DNA from: Bacillota bacterium
GTDB lineage: Bacteria > Bacillota > Clostridia > Peptostreptococcales > Anaerovoracaceae
Assembly: GCA_021769295.1 (NCBI GenBank)
Contig: JAETTD010000004.1
Span: forward strand, 62,001 to 126,000
DNA length: 64,000 bases
Direction: 5' to 3'
The notes beneath the pieces are model-generated. The model had not been told where the DNA came from and did not search any database. It saw nothing but the letters and a program-made list of their open reading frames with translations. How positions within the stretch are numbered: the stretch's first letter is position 1; every line of letters starts with the position of its first letter. This document shows, one piece after another, positions 62,201 through 64,000 of the stretch. The position numbers and the translations under genes were made by a program.

Positions 62201-64000
62201 ATCTTCGTATATTTCATAGGTATATACGCCAGCCTTTGTATAGGTTATGGCTCCGAAGTTATCTCTGTAATGCTCTTCATTTCCTTCCGTAACCTTTTCC
62301 GTAGAAACTATATTCAGCCTCTTAACGGCAGGCGCCGGAGCCTTATCTTTATTGACCAGATTAAAGAAGAATCGATCCGTGGTTTTCCATTCTCTGCCTT
62401 GGAGAACTTTTTCCACCTGAATTCCTCCAAGGGTTACAGCTTTTGATTCATAGGTATTTTTAAACACTGCTCTGCTGTTGTCCTCTGCTCCTGCTCCGTT
62501 GTTATAGGCTATGTCCGTAACCTTGAGAACTCCGTTATCATCTGCAACGGTAACCGTTGCGATACATTCATGTCCGTCGTAGTTCACGCCGTCCTTAGGA
62601 TTTTCGGCAGGCACATTTTCTTTAATGCTGAAGGTATACTGCCCCGGCTTCTTAAAGGTAATGTCTTCAAAAGAAAATTCCTCTGCAATGCCGTCCTTTC
62701 CGCCACTTACGGAAGCCATATCGCCCTTTTCTGCAATTTCAACGCCGTCTGTCATGCCGGCAGGAAGGGTTCCTGTCAGCGCCAGTGTGAAGTCAAAGGT
62801 TTCTCCTTCCTTCATATCACGTCCCGTCAGGGTCTTGCTGCCTTTCAAAGCAGTATCTGCCGCCAATTTTACCGGCGTAGGAGTATAACTGTTGTTAAAC
62901 TCGGGACGAGGTGATGCAATCGGATTTCCGTCAGCATCAAGATAAGTCGTATTTACTGCAAGCCGGCTTCCGGCTGCATTAACTTCAATTCTTACCTTAT
63001 AGACAATCGGATCATAAGTCATGCCCTTCGTCGTATACCCGTTGGTCTCATCCGCACCGGCAGGAATCTCTTCGGCAAGCTCATATTCGTAGGTCTTTCC
63101 GTCATGGTCGGTGCTGTTGAACATGATTGCAGGGAACACGGCTCTCACATCGCCGTACTCAGGGCTGAACAGTGAGTTGCCCACCTTAACGTAGCCATTT
63201 TCATCCGGAGTCATTCCCTCAGGCATCGGCGCGCCTTCGGTAATGGCTTTCAGTCTGAAGTAGAACATGTTCTGCTCAAGAGGTCTGGAACCCGAATTAT
63301 CTGTATAATTCTTTGCCACAATTATTCTGGCCGGCTGAGCATCCGCATAATAAGTGTTGGTAAACACTGCGGTTTTATCTCCGATGTTCTCCCAGTTTCC
63401 GGAAAGGTCTCCCCGGTTGTCATCGAAGGTCTTTTTCATTTCGCTTGAAACGCTCATGGTGCCGTCTTCCTTGTCTTCGACGGTCACTATTATTCTGTAT
63501 ACCGATTTTGAATACCTGACCCCCGGAAGCCCGCCGTCATCAGGCAATATCTCTGCTATGGCGTAGGAATAAATTCCCGGCTTTGTAAATTCAATATCTC
63601 CAAAACTTTGGACGGCGCCGTCCGTTACCGTCAGATTTAAAGCATCCGGCTTAGGCATAGCCTCAAGGATTTCGGCAGTTGCATCCGACGCTTTTTCTCT
63701 CGGCGCCTGATATGATACGGGGCTCATGGCAAAGGTGAAGGAATCGGTGGCGTTCCACTGTCGGCCCTTGAGAACCTTCTGAGCTTTAATGTTATCTGCA
63801 CCTGTCAGGGTTACAGGCTCCACGCTGTAGTTATTGGAGAATGCCGCATCGGCGGTTTTGCCTCCCTCGATATTGCCTTTCTCCTCTGCAGACACTGCTG
63901 TAAACCCGGCAACGGCAGTCTCTGTTACCGTATATTTGGCTCCGTCGGGCAGGCCGGTAATTATAGCGGTCTGAGCGTCCTTTAAGGTGATTTTTCCGCT
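59282..64000 (-). CDS. giant pilin-like/MSCRAMM surface protein, C-terminal part (cut by window edge)
   Basis: Cell-wall-anchored adhesin or pilus-like protein; 1,572 codons are inside the window and the frame is open to the edge (SGKITLKDAQTAIITGLPDG at the edge). Domains in order: five Spy0128/FctA-type isopeptide pilin domains, each starting with a K-x-L-x-GR(D/E/Q)W-like motif (KVLKGRQWNATDSF, KTLTGRDMKEGETF, KVLQGREWKTTDRF, KTLSGRDWTDGDKF; the second one is divergent); two DUF11-like domains (VTDKIPSGTDYVEDSVTGGG and ITDILPAELDYVTDSADNGG); one DUF5979-like domain (ENKEFSFTVTLLDTG); three more Spy0128 domains. The C terminus is a sorting signal: VPKTGEG, hydrophobic segment, short polar end. 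No sortase gene in the window. Confidence 0.93.
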   Translation of the reverse strand, partial: SGKITLKDAQTAIITGLPDGAKYTVTETAVAGFTAVSAEEKGNIEGGKTADAAFSNNYSVEPVTLTGADNIKAQKVLKGRQWNATDSFTFAMSPVSYQAPREKASDATAEILEAMPKPDALNLTVTDGAVQSFGDIEFTKPGIYSYAIAEILPDDGGLPGVRYSKSVYRIIVTVEDKEDGTMSVSSEMKKTFDDNRGDLSGNWENIGDKTAVFTNTYYADAQPARIIVAKNYTDNSGSRPLEQNMFYFRLKAITEGAPMPEGMTPDENGYVKVGNSLFSPEYGDVRAVFPAIMFNSTDHDGKTYEYELAEEIPAGADETNGYTTKGMTYDPIVYKVRIEVNAAGSRLAVNTTYLDADGNPIASPRPEFNNSYTPTPVKLAADTALKGSKTLTGRDMKEGETFDFTLALTGTLPAGMTDGVEIAEKGDMASVSGGKDGIAEEFSFEDITFKKPGQYTFSIKENVPAENPKDGVNYDGHECIATVTVADDNGVLKVTDIAYNNGAGAEDNSRAVFKNTYESKAVTLGGIQVEKVLQGREWKTTDRFFFNLVNKDKAPAPAVKRLNIVSTEKVTEGNEEHYRDNFGAITYTKAGVYTYEIYEDTNNLEGQLDPLPGIAYDKRTATAVVTVSDDLMGSLYVEKVVYDGDETAEAAVFTNVYKAEEISLTGEAALHGSKTLSGRDWTDGDKFDFELSAADDETAAAMEAGKVEANTRASADKKSDGEFSFGNMTFKEAGTYNFSIREKIPEAADREENMTYDGHSCTVTIAVTDNTDSGKLTATVTYSDGGAASFTNVAASNSKTVDVGDGRLVGADQKLTYTINWVNNAVGKNGAPAAATVTVTDKIPSGTDYVEDSVTGGGVYDPETRTITWTVEAKAAEIGEVSFAVQINPEAVTTDPISNAARVEIGDNSYSTNTVTNPVAKKTVETAEGSDAKSAQVGDVLTYTVSYTNTEDAPAVVNITDILPAELDYVTDSADNGGIYNPNTHRIAWEIADVPAGGSGTVSFKARVNENAMGKTVENKAQVGNTVTNTTATVVAGSGELTISKTVELTAGQNTKIDENKEFSFTVTLLDTGKTPLGGSYSYTVNGNEAGTVKSGDAITLKHGQKAVISGLPIGTGYSVTEAEEPGYRAENLSVSGTVSAGGAAADFKNIYSVTPVTAAKIEALKTMTRFGEKTDLGDRVFGFKLEGGELSAPLTAENKSDGRVAFENIRISTAGVHSFTLSEVNGGISGIKYDDRVYTVEIEVRDNGEGMLETVRTTYYLNGKALADGKLPEFVNDYEADFDGGAATIRIKADKILTGRDMKDGEFSFSVKDEKGKEVSTGSNGPDGIVTFSELGLKAESEEELKSLIGEHWYTVSENGRDGSGITYDRTVFKVKVTVSDDGAGNLTVSEPVYYAEDGVTQLEGISFKNSYSAKPAEVIIQGNKLLLGRQMKAGEFNFLLSEDGKVIGEASNDADGKIGFAMSYAEAGKYVYTISEAKGDDEQITYSDAAYTVTVEVTDDGTGQLKANVIYPKDGAVFTNSYNEPVPPQTEPSVPKTGEGSPMMLLIAVMIISILSLFYFKSASNKNQQG

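Noticed and set aside
59483..62914. Long open frames on the plus strand opposite the giant surface gene
   Set aside because: They lack ribosome sites and recognisable families, and mirror the codon bias of the real gene on the other strand.

Overview
The window looks like one chromosomal stretch of an anaerobic, spore-forming, moderately low-GC Clostridia (Firmicutes). The evidence is a spoVS and a spoIIM gene, a clostridial-type ferredoxin, formate-tetrahydrofolate ligase, a T-box in front of valS, a glycine riboswitch in front of a sodium:alanine symporter, strong GGAGG ribosome binding sites and TTGACA/TATAAT promoters. I cannot name the genus. Most genes lie on the minus strand.

Layout. 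0.001-3 kb: nucleoside-type BMP ABC importer (permease cut by the window edge, ATPase, lipoprotein). 3-6.9 kb: secreted CAP-domain protein, a repeat-filled gap, an NhaC-like antiporter divergent from a LysR regulator. 6.9-9.7 kb: purB-purA. 9.8-13.3 kb: a base-excision glycosylase, a stand-alone ATPase with a DUF234/nuclease-like C terminus, an unknown cysteine-rich membrane protein, a ferredoxin. 13.3-18 kb: a complete Bce-type antimicrobial-peptide sensing and resistance module (BceR, BceS, BceA, BceB-like). 18.4-27.4 kb: glyA, an SSB-like protein, split ThrE-type exporter, GNAT, T-box-valS-folC, folD. 27.5-32 kb: small membrane protein, HAD phosphatase, EamA protein, rarA, SDR, HD protein. 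32.4-36.4 kb: a SipW-type signal peptidase with four TasA/camelysin-like substrates, one interrupted by an in-frame amber codon. 36.6-40 kb: XRE-AbrB regulated ABC exporter and an XRE membrane regulator. 40-47.8 kb: fhs, rnhB, rbgA, rplS, a Xer-like recombinase, spoIIM, nudix, spoVS, a YprB-like nuclease, tRNA-Glu. 47.9-52.7 kb: TetR-ABC cassette, GPH/MFS transporter, ybaK. 52.7-59.1 kb: riboswitch-controlled AGCS transporter, ZIP transporter, a yyaL-like gene broken at its CxxC motif, a leaderless amidase, an XRE/zinc-ribbon regulator. 59.3-64 kb: the C-terminal 1,570 or so residues of a giant multi-domain pilin-like surface protein with a VPKTG sorting signal.

The genes with linked roles are one-carbon/glycine metabolism (glyA, folD, folC, fhs, glycine riboswitch), purine synthesis, three ABC resistance/export cassettes each with its own regulator, and two cell-surface systems (SipW/TasA-like locus and the giant adhesin).

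The least explained feature is in the gaps between genes. Two 225-bp blocks 20.7 kb apart each hold four hairpins at an exact 62-bp period, and both sit 5' of the regulator gene of an ABC-transporter operon. A second, unrelated-looking family also repeats at exactly 62 bp (58.2-58.46 kb), and its core reappears as inverted ends of a 236-bp element at 4 kb. A third family has units of about 64 bp. These arrays are the best candidates for something undescribed.
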